Of a stretch of DNA of 64,000 nt, positions 35,500 to 45,166 are shown one piece after another. The stretch covers positions 1,116,001-1,180,000 of the forward strand of contig NZ_CP118164.1 of the NCBI RefSeq assembly GCF_028748185.1. Direction: 5' to 3'. A model generated the notes under the pieces. It searched no databases. It worked only from the letters and a program-made list of their open reading frames with translations, and was not told the origin of the DNA. The DNA comes from Bremerella sp. P1. GTDB lineage: Bacteria > Planctomycetota > Planctomycetia > Pirellulales > Pirellulaceae. The position numbers were made by a program, and so were the translations under genes. The number at the start of each line of letters is the position of its first letter. Position 1 is the stretch's first letter.

Positions 35500-37715
35500 C
35501 GTGCGGCGGCCCCAAATCGATAGGCCAGGAAACTCTCAAAAAACAACAATCCCATCACGAGCACTAACGCGTAGCGGAAGAGTTCCACCGAAGCCGGTAC
35601 GGCTGCCATCTGACCGCCGGAGGCCGGGTCGAATCCACGGTCACCTGGCTGGAGCGATGGCGGCACGTTCTCCATCGAGACCCGGCTCAAATCACTTTCG
35701 CGGGTATCGGCGTTAACGGCGAATTCAACCTTTTCGGTCGCCCTATCAGAAAGTGACTTCGAGCGATAAATGCCAACCTTATCGGTTCCGTCAAACGCCC
35801 AGAACAAGCGATCATCACGGGCCACCGCTTCGATCCGGCTCGATTGATCATCCGGCAAAATCACCTCGATGAGGTTCGCACCAGGGTCTCCTTCGATGAC
35901 ACCTTCAAAGACGTCGCCGAGCTCGCGATTACGGCGATCGAACTGCGAAGCGACGGCCAGCGAGAGAGACTCTTGCACCAACGGTGGGAAGCTTGGCCAA
36001 GTCGGAAAAACTGTCCAAGCAGCCGGCGGATCGAGCGAACGATCGACCGAGTCGGTACTGGCCGGCAGGCAGAAAACAATCACGTTGCCCCCAAGTCGAG
36101 TCGCGACGGCATCTTCCTTATCTTGCGAAAGCGTTTGATAACGCGACGTCACAATCGCGGGATCGCCGGTACCAAACCAGAGGGCCGTTTGTGCCGTGGA
36201 GTCTTCGCTGGTGGTGACCTTGAAGTAATTCCACACAGGGGTCGTTAGCAGGCCGCCAGCTTGCTGTCCGCGAAACGACTCCAGCAGTGGACTCTCATAC
36301 TGTCGGGGATCTAAAAAGTACTCGCCGCGCGGGGTCGGTCCATCGAGCTTGATATCGATTAGCGACGACGCAGTATCATCCCCTTTGGCCAAGGCTGCGT
36401 TGTAGCTGGCCGCTTGCACCCGGTCGCCCAGGAACAACACGAGTCCGCCGCCGCGTTGGACAAACGTGCGAAGAATGGCGGCCTCGTCCGGAGCGATCTG
36501 AGCCACGTTGGACAGGTAGACGGCATCGTAGGACAGCAGGTCGATATCCATCAGTGCCGAAGCACTCATCGTCTCGACCTTGACGGGCGACTGGATCGAA
36601 TCCGACGGATCGAGGGCCAGCTTCAAAAACTTGAGCGAAGGAACGTCGTCGGCCAAACACAAGATCCGCAACTGCGGCTTTACTTCCACCACAATAAAGC
36701 GACGGTTATCAGTCGCCAGCAGGTCGTCCTCTAATCGAAACTCGATCGCATGGGTACCAGGCTGGGTGAAGACCGTATTCATTTCGACCGATACCACCTG
36801 ATTGTCAACGAACGGCACCACCTTCTGTGAGACGAGCCGACCATCGACGAGCATCTGTACGACCTGGCTGGGAAGTTGCGAGGCGTTGTCGCACGAAAGA
36901 TCAACTCGAAACCGAGCCGACTGGTTTGGCGTTAGATAAGGCGTAAGCTGCGTCGCCCCGATGATCGCACTGTTGGTTGTTTGCGGCTGACCGACATCGA
37001 ATGTCTGCATGACCGCCAGCTCTTCGATCTTGGCCAGTACCTGTTCGTTAGTTTGCGAAGCGGCCTCTTTCCAAGTCACATCGCCGTAGTCGGTCAGAAT
37101 GCAGACCTGGGCACGACGAAGTCGAGGGAAGTCCCGGGCTGCCATTCGTAGTGTTCCTTCGATTTCCGCCAGGGCAAGATCAAGCGCCGCGACGCCAGGG
37201 TCGATCTCGATCTGCTCGAGTTCCCGCAGCACGTCGTTCGGGTCGAACGCTGGTTCGGAAATGATTCCTTTGGCCGTGCGGCCCATCGCCAGCAGCGTGA
37301 ACCCATCTCCTTCGCCAGCTTCGTTGACGATTCGACGAGCCAGTTCCTTGGCCTGATCGAGGCGAGTCTGACCTTCTTCGCCGTAAGCCATGCTGTACGA
37401 CTGATCGATCACTAAAACGGTATGTGTGGCCGAGCCGGGACCGCCAAAGCCACTGATGCCTGAGCCACCGGTGCAAGAGATATCGGCCAAAGCGATCGCG
37501 AAAAACAACAGAATCGCACAGCGAACCAACAGCAATAGCAACTGTTCGACTTGAATGCGGCGACGATTCTTCTTCATCGCAGCCAACAGAAACTTCATCG
37601 CGGCCCAATCCGTTTCGCGATAGCGACGACGATTCCACAGATGAATGAGAATCGGCGCCACGGCGGCCAATCCCCATAACAGCATCGTCGCACTGGAAAA
37701 AGCGAATGGATTCAC
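35496..37715 (-). CDS. BatA/aerotolerance-type VWA membrane protein
   Basis: The 739-residue protein carries the aerotolerance N-terminal domain (PF07584): ATMLLWGLAAVAPILIHLWNRRRYRE and RRRIQVEQLLLLLVRCAILL. A VWA domain follows with a full MIDAS start DQSYSMAYGEEG and the later VCILTDYGDVTW. The central part is beta-rich with an amidotransferase-like fold (YDAVYLSNVAQIAPDEAAIL, GGGLVLFLGDRV), and a last helix lies near 717-735. BatA-like proteins act with MoxR ATPases in stress tolerance and complex assembly. It lies 29 bases after DUF58. Confidence 0.88.
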   Translation of the reverse strand: MNPFAFSSATMLLWGLAAVAPILIHLWNRRRYRETDWAAMKFLLAAMKKNRRRIQVEQLLLLLVRCAILLFFAIALADISCTGGSGISGFGGPGSATHTVLVIDQSYSMAYGEEGQTRLDQAKELARRIVNEAGEGDGFTLLAMGRTAKGIISEPAFDPNDVLRELEQIEIDPGVAALDLALAEIEGTLRMAARDFPRLRRAQVCILTDYGDVTWKEAASQTNEQVLAKIEELAVMQTFDVGQPQTTNSAIIGATQLTPYLTPNQSARFRVDLSCDNASQLPSQVVQMLVDGRLVSQKVVPFVDNQVVSVEMNTVFTQPGTHAIEFRLEDDLLATDNRRFIVVEVKPQLRILCLADDVPSLKFLKLALDPSDSIQSPVKVETMSASALMDIDLLSYDAVYLSNVAQIAPDEAAILRTFVQRGGGLVLFLGDRVQAASYNAALAKGDDTASSLIDIKLDGPTPRGEYFLDPRQYESPLLESFRGQQAGGLLTTPVWNYFKVTTSEDSTAQTALWFGTGDPAIVTSRYQTLSQDKEDAVATRLGGNVIVFCLPASTDSVDRSLDPPAAWTVFPTWPSFPPLVQESLSLAVASQFDRRNRELGDVFEGVIEGDPGANLIEVILPDDQSSRIEAVARDDRLFWAFDGTDKVGIYRSKSLSDRATEKVEFAVNADTRESDLSRVSMENVPPSLQPGDRGFDPASGGQMAAVPASVELFRYALVLVMGLLFFESFLAYRFGAAAR

Positions 37716-37744
37716 AGGGTTAACAAGCGTTTCGTTAAAGTGGG

Positions 37745-38638
37745 CTACACAAGCCGGGCATTGCGGTGATTGAAAAAGTTACGAAGCACGGCGTCGAAAG
37801 GTTGGTCGGTACGGATCTGGACGAAATCCATCTGGTTCGCCAAAGACTGGCTGCGAAGGTCATTGACGAAAGCCTCGATCTCTTCGCGATACGCTTTGCG
37901 AACGGAAATAGGATCGGCCAACAACTCGGGAAATGCCTCCAGTCCGTTGAACATAGTGGGACGATCAAAGGGAAAATCGAGTTCCGCTGGGTCGAGCACC
38001 TGCATCAAAATGATGTCGTGCTTGCGAAACCGCAGATGCTTCAGACCGGCCATGATCGACTCGACATCGTCGAAGAAGTCACTGAGCACGATCACTAAGC
38101 CTCGACGACTCAGCCGGCCTGATAGTTCGTGCAAAAGGGGGCCAATCTGTGTTTTCTCTTTCGATTCGACGGTTTGCAGTACGTCGATGACTTGCTGCAG
38201 TTGCACAGGACTTCCACTGGGGGATACCAGCGAACGAACCTGATCGTCGAACGTAACCAGCCCGACGGCGTCTTGCTGCTGCAAAATTAACCAGGCCAGC
38301 GTCGCCCCAATACACTGGGCATACTCAAGCTTGCTCATCGCGGCATCGGGACTCTTGTAGCGCATGCTTTCGCTGACATCGACCACAAGGTTACAGATCA
38401 AATTCGTTTCGTCTTCGAACTGCTTGATGTAGTACTTGTCAGTTCGGCCGAGGACTTTCCAGTCGAGGTAGCGCAGATCATCCCCGGGCGCGTAGTCGCG
38501 ATGCTCGGCGAACTCAATCGAGAACCCGCGGTGCGGGCTACGATGCGAGCCGGCGATCAGCCCTTCCACGATATGCTTTGCCCGCAGCCGCAGCCCCTGG
38601 ACTTTAGCCAGCGTCTGAGGATCTAAAAGCGTCGACAA
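37745..38638 (-). CDS. DUF58 domain protein
   Basis: The 297-residue protein has the DUF58 signature [23 protein letters not shown], then a VWA-like part with the MIDAS motif [12 protein letters not shown] and the later [13 protein letters not shown]. It acts as the usual partner of MoxR. The start is TTG at 38638, which makes it overlap the moxR-like gene by 35 bases; the family-like N-terminus ([20 protein letters not shown]) begins right there and no later ATG or GTG keeps it, so the start is reasonable. No membrane helix. Confidence 0.9.
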   Translation of the reverse strand: MSTLLDPQTLAKVQGLRLRAKHIVEGLIAGSHRSPHRGFSIEFAEHRDYAPGDDLRYLDWKVLGRTDKYYIKQFEDETNLICNLVVDVSESMRYKSPDAAMSKLEYAQCIGATLAWLILQQQDAVGLVTFDDQVRSLVSPSGSPVQLQQVIDVLQTVESKEKTQIGPLLHELSGRLSRRGLVIVLSDFFDDVESIMAGLKHLRFRKHDIILMQVLDPAELDFPFDRPTMFNGLEAFPELLADPISVRKAYREEIEAFVNDLRSQSLANQMDFVQIRTDQPFDAVLRNFFNHRNARLV

Positions 38639-39644
38639 ATTGCTGGTCCTCTACCGTGGTGGGAATGTTTTCCAAAAGCTGCTGAACGACATGATCGGTC
38701 GTGATGCCCTCCGCGTCGGCGTTGAAGCTCGTTCGAATGCGGTGCCGCAGTACCGGCAGCGCCACGGCTTTCACGTCGTCGGTGGTAGCGAACTCGCGAC
38801 CTTGCAAAATGGCTCGTGCTTTCGCGCCAAGCACCAGGAACTGGCTGGCCCGCGGACCGGCACCCCATTGGATGTACGGCTCCATCTTCGACGGAATGTC
38901 GTTGCCGCGACGTGTCATGCGGACCAGACGAATTGCGTACTGGGCCACCGGATCCGCTACCGGCACACGCCGCACGACCTGAGCAAGCTGAATGATTTCT
39001 TCGCCAGTCAGTAGCGGCGAAATCTCCGTATTAACATCGGCGGTCGTGCGTTTGACGATCTCCAGTTCTTCCAGTTCGGAAGGGTAGTCAATCCGCACGT
39101 TGAACATGAATCGGTCAAGCTGCGCTTCCGGCAGCGGGTAGGTACCTTCCTGCTCGATCGGGTTTTGCGTGGCGAGCACGAAGAACGGCTTGGGCAACGC
39201 ATGCTTCGAGCCACCGGCAGTGACCTGCTTCTCCTGCATCGACTCGAGCAAAGCGGCCTGAGTCTTGGGAGGCGTTCGGTTGATTTCGTCCGCCAGGATC
39301 ACATTACTGAAGATCGGACCGGGAACGAAGCGGTAGGCTCGTTCCCCGGTGCTGCGATTCTCTTGAATGATTTCCGTGCCAGTGATATCCGACGGCATCA
39401 GGTCAGGCGTGAACTGAATACGGTTGAACTCCAGGTGCAACGCGCTGGCCAAAGAACGGACCATCAACGTTTTCGCCAGCCCTGGCACCCCTTCCAGCAG
39501 ACAGTGACCGCCTGCAAACAGGGCGATCAGAAGCTGCTCGACTACTTCTTCCTGACCGACAATCACGCGGCCAATTTCGCGTTGCAGAAGTTCATACGCC
39601 TCGGCCAGTCTGGCGGCTGCGGCGGCATCATTTTCGCTCGTCAT
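38604..39644 (-). CDS. MoxR-type AAA+ ATPase
   Basis: A 346-residue MoxR ATPase: Walker [12 protein letters not shown], Walker [20 protein letters not shown] with the MoxR-typical [10 protein letters not shown] loop, [25 protein letters not shown] (sensor), and the C-terminal lid [13 protein letters not shown]. MoxR proteins act as chaperones that load or activate VWA partners, here very likely the DUF58 and BatA-like products of the same operon. It lies 66 bases after the PQQ-propeller gene and could be the first gene of the Bat-like unit or continue from it. Confidence 0.95.
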   Translation of the reverse strand: MTSENDAAAAARLAEAYELLQREIGRVIVGQEEVVEQLLIALFAGGHCLLEGVPGLAKTLMVRSLASALHLEFNRIQFTPDLMPSDITGTEIIQENRSTGERAYRFVPGPIFSNVILADEINRTPPKTQAALLESMQEKQVTAGGSKHALPKPFFVLATQNPIEQEGTYPLPEAQLDRFMFNVRIDYPSELEELEIVKRTTADVNTEISPLLTGEEIIQLAQVVRRVPVADPVAQYAIRLVRMTRRGNDIPSKMEPYIQWGAGPRASQFLVLGAKARAILQGREFATTDDVKAVALPVLRHRIRTSFNADAEGITTDHVVQQLLENIPTTVEDQQFVDAFRSSDAG

Positions 39645-39710
39645 TCGATCGTTGTCCGTAGGAAGTCAATTGCGGAAATGGATTACGTGACGCGTAACGG
39701 TTCGTTGTGC

Positions 39711-42185
39711 TTAGTTGGATTCGTTTGTGGAAGAGGCGTCGGGAGGTTCTAGCAGGGGCGATGGCGAATAAACCGTCAAACGGCTAGGAGAAGCAACGAT
39801 CATCTGCCCTCCGGCTACGACGACATTGCCACCTTCTTCCCCGTATTGCAGCAGATCGACTGGCAACGCGGCTTCTTTCACGCTGCCGCTCGAATCAAGC
39901 TGCGTTGCAAGGCGGAAGATCTTGTCGCGAGTCGGCCAGTACACTTGGTCACCGACCAGCGCCGGACGGCCGTATCCTCGATCGCGGAACATTTGATCTA
40001 CGTTGGGGAACTCGGCCCGAATCTTGCCGGAATATAGGTGAACCCAGAACAGTTGTTCGCCACTGACCAGGACATCATCCTTGGTCGCACCCACCAGGTG
40101 CAGCGGATCGAGACCGCCGGGGACCGTTTGCCAGACTAACTGCCCCGTTGCCGCATCAAGGGCCAACAGACGCTCGCAGTCAAGCGGCATAGTGACTACG
40201 AGCCCGCGGGTAACAATGCATGGGTTGACGTTGCGCTGTACCAGCGAGTGTGCCATTTCAAGCTTATCGGGAATCAAGCCCCGGCGTGGATAACGCGTGA
40301 GCCACAGCATTTCGCCGCGATCAGCCTGGAGTGCAGCGATCACGCCATGATTGGTGTTGTAATACAGGACGCCATCTTTGAGCGTCAGCAAGTTGTGCGA
40401 ACGAAAGCCATACTCTCCGCCGGCGACCAGACCACTTCCGTAGGGCTGTGTCAGGCAGATCGTTCGCCGCCACAACATCTGCGAAGTCGTCCAGTCGAAG
40501 CATGCCACGGCAGACTCGTCTCGAACGCCTGACTTGATCATCCCGCAGTAAAGACGGTTTCCCTGGATGATCGCCGTGCCTTCGAATGACCAAGGACCGG
40601 AAAGCTCGGTCACTGGAGGTATCCGCGCTTCGAGCTTGCCTTCCTTCCGCATGTCGAACACGACCATGTCGGCCGGGTCTTGAAACTGCGACTGGACGTA
40701 GGGAACACCGATCGCGGTCGTTCCGATCCGTGCGACGAGTTTCCTGTCGTCGGACGAGAGCGTGAAGCGATCGGGGCCCAGGGCATGAATCAGTTTCAGC
40801 GACATGGCCGACAGGGGTGAACCACGTCGACGACCACGCATATTAAAATCGAAATCGAGTCGACGACCGCCGGTATGGAACGCACCGTAATCGAGTTCAT
40901 CTCGATCAAAGAACTGGGAGCCCTCGGTCGGAAACGCAGGCAGGCCGCTATCGAGCTGGAACGCACGTACTCGCTCTTCATCCGCGACGATGACATTGCC
41001 ATCCATTACCGCGGGAAACGTACTGAGGAGTGCATCGGACGATTCAGCCACCAATGGAATACGTTGCAGTTCCCGATCTTCGCCAAAGCCGTTTCGGCCT
41101 CCGACACGCGACAACGATTGAGTCTCGAGCGAGACGCTCCAGTTCGGTTTGAACGTCTTGGCCCGCTCCGGCAATTCGGCCTTGGCGGTGCGAGCGTAGG
41201 AGCCTGCATAGGTTGGCCAGGTATTCGCGTGTCGCGAAGCATGCTCGCCAGGTGACGAGGCTACCAGCTTGGTCAGGAACTGGGCATAGTTAACGTCACG
41301 CCCTCCCAGATACCCCTGGGCATCGGGATGGAGTTGCCGCAACAGTTCCAGTTCGACGGCAGCACGATCGCTGCTCCCTTCCAGCCACGATGCCAGGCAA
41401 AGTCGAGCCCAGACGGCGGCCGGATCGACATCGCTATCGGCGGTGGTCGCCAGCGAACTCGATGCCTGGTTCTCGTCTAATAAGCTTTCGATGTAATCGA
41501 GGTGCTTTCCCCAGTCGACACCATCGACGGCAACCCAGATTGGCTGCCCCGGCATGGCCAGCAAAACACCTTCCGGATCTTCTGGCGTCCGATAACGGGG
41601 AGAGATGCGTTCCCAGGCAGTGCGGGCTTCGTTAAAGCGACCTTGTTCGAGAAGGAGATCTCCCATGTGCAGCAGCGCCTCGTCGGCGTGCTTGCTGAGA
41701 AAGTAGGTATTGATCGCAGCAGAGAGCTGGGCCGGATCGCGGGAGGCTATCGCGGCGTCGAGATCTTGCTTGGCCAACGAATCGATGCGTGTGCGGTAGA
41801 CCTCGAGGAACTCGGGCATCTGCCGAGAATACTCGGAGATGCGGCGACGCAGATACGTCTTCAGTTCGACGTAGTAGACATACTCACTTCCCAGGTCGAC
41901 CTGGTCGCTTCCCTGGACAATGAGTTCGTCACCATGACCACTGATAAGCCGTTCCAGGGTGTCGATCGCATCCTGCCACTTTTGTTGTTGCAGTTGCTGA
42001 TCGACCTGGGCCAGCAGGTTCTTGGTGTCGTTTTTGGTTTCAGGTAGTTCGACCGTCAGCGAGAACTCAGCCCGGGCAAATACATCCTGAGCCTGGCCCA
42101 AGGCTTGAGTCGCGCCCAGGAGCAAGAGGGGAAGGACCCAAACAAGTCCTGCAGATCGCGATGTCAGCGTTGGCCTAGATCTCAT
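39711..42185 (-). CDS. Exported protein with TPR-like helices and PQQ-type beta-propeller
   Basis: The 824-residue protein has a signal peptide (GLVWVLPLLLLGATQALG). The N-terminal third is helical with TPR-like repeats (QQLQQQKWQDAIDTLERLI; EALLHMGDLLLEQGRFNEAR). From about residue 330 it is a beta-propeller of PQQ-like type: LLTLKDGVLYYNTNHGVIAALQ, LLALDAATGQLVWQTVPGG and ALVGDQVYWPTRDKIFRLA mark blades. No catalytic residues of quinoprotein dehydrogenases are obvious, so it is probably a scaffold. ATG 42185 starts the signal; an ATG at 42221 is upstream. It lies between the oxidase operon and moxR. Confidence 0.85.
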   Translation of the reverse strand: MRSRPTLTSRSAGLVWVLPLLLLGATQALGQAQDVFARAEFSLTVELPETKNDTKNLLAQVDQQLQQQKWQDAIDTLERLISGHGDELIVQGSDQVDLGSEYVYYVELKTYLRRRISEYSRQMPEFLEVYRTRIDSLAKQDLDAAIASRDPAQLSAAINTYFLSKHADEALLHMGDLLLEQGRFNEARTAWERISPRYRTPEDPEGVLLAMPGQPIWVAVDGVDWGKHLDYIESLLDENQASSSLATTADSDVDPAAVWARLCLASWLEGSSDRAAVELELLRQLHPDAQGYLGGRDVNYAQFLTKLVASSPGEHASRHANTWPTYAGSYARTAKAELPERAKTFKPNWSVSLETQSLSRVGGRNGFGEDRELQRIPLVAESSDALLSTFPAVMDGNVIVADEERVRAFQLDSGLPAFPTEGSQFFDRDELDYGAFHTGGRRLDFDFNMRGRRRGSPLSAMSLKLIHALGPDRFTLSSDDRKLVARIGTTAIGVPYVQSQFQDPADMVVFDMRKEGKLEARIPPVTELSGPWSFEGTAIIQGNRLYCGMIKSGVRDESAVACFDWTTSQMLWRRTICLTQPYGSGLVAGGEYGFRSHNLLTLKDGVLYYNTNHGVIAALQADRGEMLWLTRYPRRGLIPDKLEMAHSLVQRNVNPCIVTRGLVVTMPLDCERLLALDAATGQLVWQTVPGGLDPLHLVGATKDDVLVSGEQLFWVHLYSGKIRAEFPNVDQMFRDRGYGRPALVGDQVYWPTRDKIFRLATQLDSSGSVKEAALPVDLLQYGEEGGNVVVAGGQMIVASPSRLTVYSPSPLLEPPDASSTNESN

Positions 42186-42355
42186 GCACTCGCTATTCCT
42201 GACGATAATTGCCTTCCGCATACAGTATAGAAGCCGCCACTGCCCCGGAAAAGCAAAGCGTCAGCCTGGAACTTGCGATTCCACCAACTATTGGGGGAAA
42301 GGGTCCGATTAAGCTGGCTGTTTCGTCAAGAAAAGACGCGAAGAAACCCGGCGAA

Positions 42356-42679
42356 CTAGTCAAACGCAGGGGGCTGGGTCGGAATCCCCTGCTTCGCTTT
42401 TTTCAGCGCAATATCGGTCAACTCATCAGCGGACAGTTCTTTTCGCTCGGCCGCTGGTCTGCGCAGGTAGCACACCACGATGTAAAGGAAAAAGCCTCCC
42501 AGCAGCACGTAGGGAACGATCATCATGAACAGGATGCTGAATGCGTACGCGCTCACGTAGTTGTCGCTCAAGCCATCTTTGCACGTCGGACACGCCCAAG
42601 CCCACGAAGGGGCCCCGAGCACCAACAGTAGTGCTGCGGCGCAGTTCAACTTGGCGAAGATGGCTTTCAGGGCGTTCAT
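42356..42679 (-). CDS. Small CxxC membrane protein of the oxidase operon
   Basis: The 107-residue protein has a signal-like first segment (AALLLVLGAPSWAWA), directly followed by CPTCKDGLSDNYVSAYAFS, then one clear helix (ILFMMIVPYVLLGGFFLYIVVCYL) and a basic tail. The CPTC pair just outside the membrane could bind a metal such as copper or act in thiol exchange. It is the last gene of the oxidase unit, four bases after the DUF420 gene, which suggests a role in oxidase assembly. I do not know a family name. Confidence 0.75.
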   Translation of the reverse strand: MNALKAIFAKLNCAAALLLVLGAPSWAWACPTCKDGLSDNYVSAYAFSILFMMIVPYVLLGGFFLYIVVCYLRRPAAERKELSADELTDIALKKAKQGIPTQPPAFD

Positions 42680-42683
42680 AATC

Positions 42684-43133
42684 CTAGGTTGCGGCCTCTG
42701 GAGGAAAGAACTGATACAAACAAAGATAAACTAAGACGCCGGTAATGGAAACATAAAGCCAGATCGGAAAGGTCCATTTGGCAATCTTGCGGTGGGCTTC
42801 GCGGCGATCCTTGAGGCCCAGATAAATGGTAATGACCGCCAAAAAGGGCACAACCGCAGCCAGCACCACGTGGCTAAGCAGCATGATGTAATAGCTGTAT
42901 CGAATCCAAGCAGCCGGATAATCAGGGAACGTCTTGCTGTGCCCTTCCATCAAGGCGTGATACACCAGGTAGCACACCAGAAAGACCACCGATACGCCGA
43001 AGCAGCCCAGCATCGTCCATTTGTGCGCATCGACTTTACCCAGCTTGATCAGCACAAAGCCGACCACCAACAGCAGGGTCGCCAGGCCGTTGAGCGATGC
43101 ATTCACATGGGGTAAGAGCGTTACCAAATCCAC
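42684..43133 (-). CDS. DUF420 membrane protein (CtaM-like, oxidase assembly)
   Basis: The 149-residue protein has four hydrophobic helices with the DUF420 core: NASLNGLATLLLVVGFVLI, KVDAHKWTMLGCFGVSVVFL, YYIMLLSHVVLAAVVPFLAV and the final WLYVSITGVLVYLCLY. Relatives in Gram-positive bacteria (CtaM) are needed for maturation of haem A oxidases. The neighbours fit: it starts three bases after the SCO stop and precedes the CxxC protein by four. A second, more divergent DUF420 protein is encoded at 18220-18714. Confidence 0.9.
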   Translation of the reverse strand: MDLVTLLPHVNASLNGLATLLLVVGFVLIKLGKVDAHKWTMLGCFGVSVVFLVCYLVYHALMEGHSKTFPDYPAAWIRYSYYIMLLSHVVLAAVVPFLAVITIYLGLKDRREAHRKIAKWTFPIWLYVSITGVLVYLCLYQFFPPEAAT

Positions 43134-43136
43134 ACG

Positions 43137-44312
43137 TTAGTCCTTCTTCTCGGTTTCACTTGGGGCAGCTTCGTCCTTGGCCGGCGGAAGCATTTCATCC
43201 AGCGTCTTGTGCAGCGACTCCATCTGATCTTTCTGGCTGGTGCGGAACGAGTCGATCACCTTGCCATCAGGCCCCACCAGAAAAACGCGATCGCTGTGAT
43301 ACTGCGGTTCGACTTTGATATCAAAGAAGTCGCTGCCGATCTTCTGGATATAGTCGAACTCGCCGGTACAGAAGTACCAGCGATCGGGATCGGCCTGGAA
43401 GCGTTCGGCATATCCAGCCAATGCTGCCGGGGTATCGTTATCGGGGTCGCAGGTGATGCTGACCAGTTTCAAGCCACGATCTTTGAATTCGTTTCGCAGC
43501 CGAGCCTTCTCCATGTTCTGCATGATGCAGCTGCCGGGGCACGACGTATAGAAGAAGCTGCCCAGCCAGATATCTCCTTCGAGCGACTCACTATTAAATG
43601 GCTGATCCAGACTATCGGTCAGCTGAAAGCTATCCATCGTCTGCTTGCGAGGTTCTTCCTTTTCTGCGACTTCCTCTTCGGTCGCTTTCTTATCATAAGG
43701 CTCAGCCAACAGTTCCTTCAGCATCTTCTTCGCACGCAAAAAGTCCGTGGAATCGGTCGCACGGAAAGTCCCGCGAAGCTTGCCGGCTTTGTCGATGACC
43801 ATCAGGCGGTCACTGTGCGTTTGTGTCTCGAAGGCAACCTGAAACGATCCTTCGGTGATCTGCTTCAGCTGCTCCATATCACCAGTCAAAAAAGTCCATA
43901 CGCCAGGCTTCGCTTGAAATGACTCCGCATACTGACGCAAAACGGCCGGCGTGTCGTTATCGGGATCGCAGGTGATACTAACGAACTTGATGCCTTCGTC
44001 GGCGAACTCTTCCTGCAGGATCGCGATCTGCTGGTTTTGCATCTTGCAGATCGAAGGACACGCGGTGAAGAAGAAGCTGGCAATCCAGACGTCTCCATCC
44101 AAAGATGCCGTATCGAATGTCTCTTCCTGGGCCGACATCAGCTCGAACGGGGCGATCTCACGGTTCAGCTCGACCTCGGGTCCCTCAGTTGCGTGATCGT
44201 CAATCGGCATGCTACCGCCGCTGGGGCCACGATTGAGTGCTGCCCAGAACATCGTCAGTCCCAACAGGATCAACAGCACGGCAGAAACGAAAATTCCGGT
44301 GGTGGGTTTCAT
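43137..44312 (-). CDS. Double-domain SCO1/SenC copper chaperone
   Basis: The 391-residue protein is anchored by one helix (residues 7-26) and carries two complete SCO domains. Domain 1 (about 55-200) has CPSIC (C85, C89), SITCDPDNDTP and the distal His in THSDRL (H166). Domain 2 (about 228-375) has CPGSC (C258, C262), SITCDPDNDTP and H339 in YHSDRV. SCO proteins deliver copper to the CuA site of subunit II or reduce its cysteines. A linker of acidic and basic residues (KKATEEEVAEKEEPRK) joins them. Start ATG 44312 overlaps the permease stop (ATGA). A tandem fusion is unusual; single-domain SCO is the norm. Confidence 0.93.
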   Translation of the reverse strand: MKPTTGIFVSAVLLILLGLTMFWAALNRGPSGGSMPIDDHATEGPEVELNREIAPFELMSAQEETFDTASLDGDVWIASFFFTACPSICKMQNQQIAILQEEFADEGIKFVSITCDPDNDTPAVLRQYAESFQAKPGVWTFLTGDMEQLKQITEGSFQVAFETQTHSDRLMVIDKAGKLRGTFRATDSTDFLRAKKMLKELLAEPYDKKATEEEVAEKEEPRKQTMDSFQLTDSLDQPFNSESLEGDIWLGSFFYTSCPGSCIMQNMEKARLRNEFKDRGLKLVSITCDPDNDTPAALAGYAERFQADPDRWYFCTGEFDYIQKIGSDFFDIKVEPQYHSDRVFLVGPDGKVIDSFRTSQKDQMESLHKTLDEMLPPAKDEAAPSETEKKD

Positions 44313-45166
44313 ATCCAATCTCCTCGCCTTGTTTTCCCTGCCGCACGGCAGGCCAAGGCGAACATGACGATGGCAAATAGTATGGTAATCGTTACGCCAA
44401 GGCCTACGCCGGGCAACCAAAATTGCCCAGTCGTCTCCCCACCCAAAAAGCTTGGCGCGGTTTCCGCATGCAGGATTTGTCGGATGGCCCCCAGTGCATA
44501 GGTAACCGGATTGAGCGTCATCACCCAACTCAAAACCCACTGCCCGATCGACGACGTATTGGTGGGAATGGGAAAGAACGCCCCGGACAAAAGCCACATG
44601 GGCATCAGCAGCAAATTCATCACAGCGTGAAACCCCTGCGTCGAGTCCATCCGCCACGCCAGCCAGAACCCCAGCGACGTCAGCCCAATACCGACGACCA
44701 CCAAAAGTCCAAAAATGGAGACCAACTGCACGGCATTCATATGAATACCGACGAAGTAGCCCAACAAGAGAAAGATCATCGCCTGCCCTACGGCGAGAAT
44801 CGTTCCGCCGAGCACCTTACCCAGCACCATCGACCACCGCGGGATGGGCGAAACGAGCACCGATTGCAGGAAGCCTTCGTTGCGGTCTTCGATGATCGAA
44901 ATCGTTGCGAAGATCGCTGTGAACAGCACAATCAGCAGCAAGGTGCCTGGGAAGAAATAAACGGTGAAGCTTTCGTCCGTGCCCCCCTGCCCTGATGTCC
45001 GAAAGACGCCCGTTAGCCCGGTACCAAACAGAAGCCAGAAAATAATCGGCTGGCCTATCGCCCCAACAATGCGGTTCCGCTGCCGCAGAAACCGTACGAT
45101 CTCGCGGCGGCAGAGCGACCAGGCGGCGGCCAATGGGTTGGGGCTGGCAATCGCTTCGGAGGTCAT
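44309..45166 (-). CDS. ABC-2 type transporter permease
   Basis: The 285-residue integral membrane protein has six helices. Typical features: PLAAAWSLCRREIVRFLRQRNRIVG amphipathic start, FPGTLLLIVLFTAIFATISI, a RNEGFLQSVLVSPIPRWSMVLGKVLGG loop and the LSGAFFPIP motif of ABC-2 exporters. It pairs with the ATP-binding protein encoded just upstream (ATGA overlap). Sharing of the oxidase operon suggests export of a component needed for haem or copper centre assembly, as with the NodJ/CcmB-like exporters; the substrate is unknown. Confidence 0.9.
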   Translation of the reverse strand: MTSEAIASPNPLAAAWSLCRREIVRFLRQRNRIVGAIGQPIIFWLLFGTGLTGVFRTSGQGGTDESFTVYFFPGTLLLIVLFTAIFATISIIEDRNEGFLQSVLVSPIPRWSMVLGKVLGGTILAVGQAMIFLLLGYFVGIHMNAVQLVSIFGLLVVVGIGLTSLGFWLAWRMDSTQGFHAVMNLLLMPMWLLSGAFFPIPTNTSSIGQWVLSWVMTLNPVTYALGAIRQILHAETAPSFLGGETTGQFWLPGVGLGVTITILFAIVMFALACRAAGKTRRGDWI

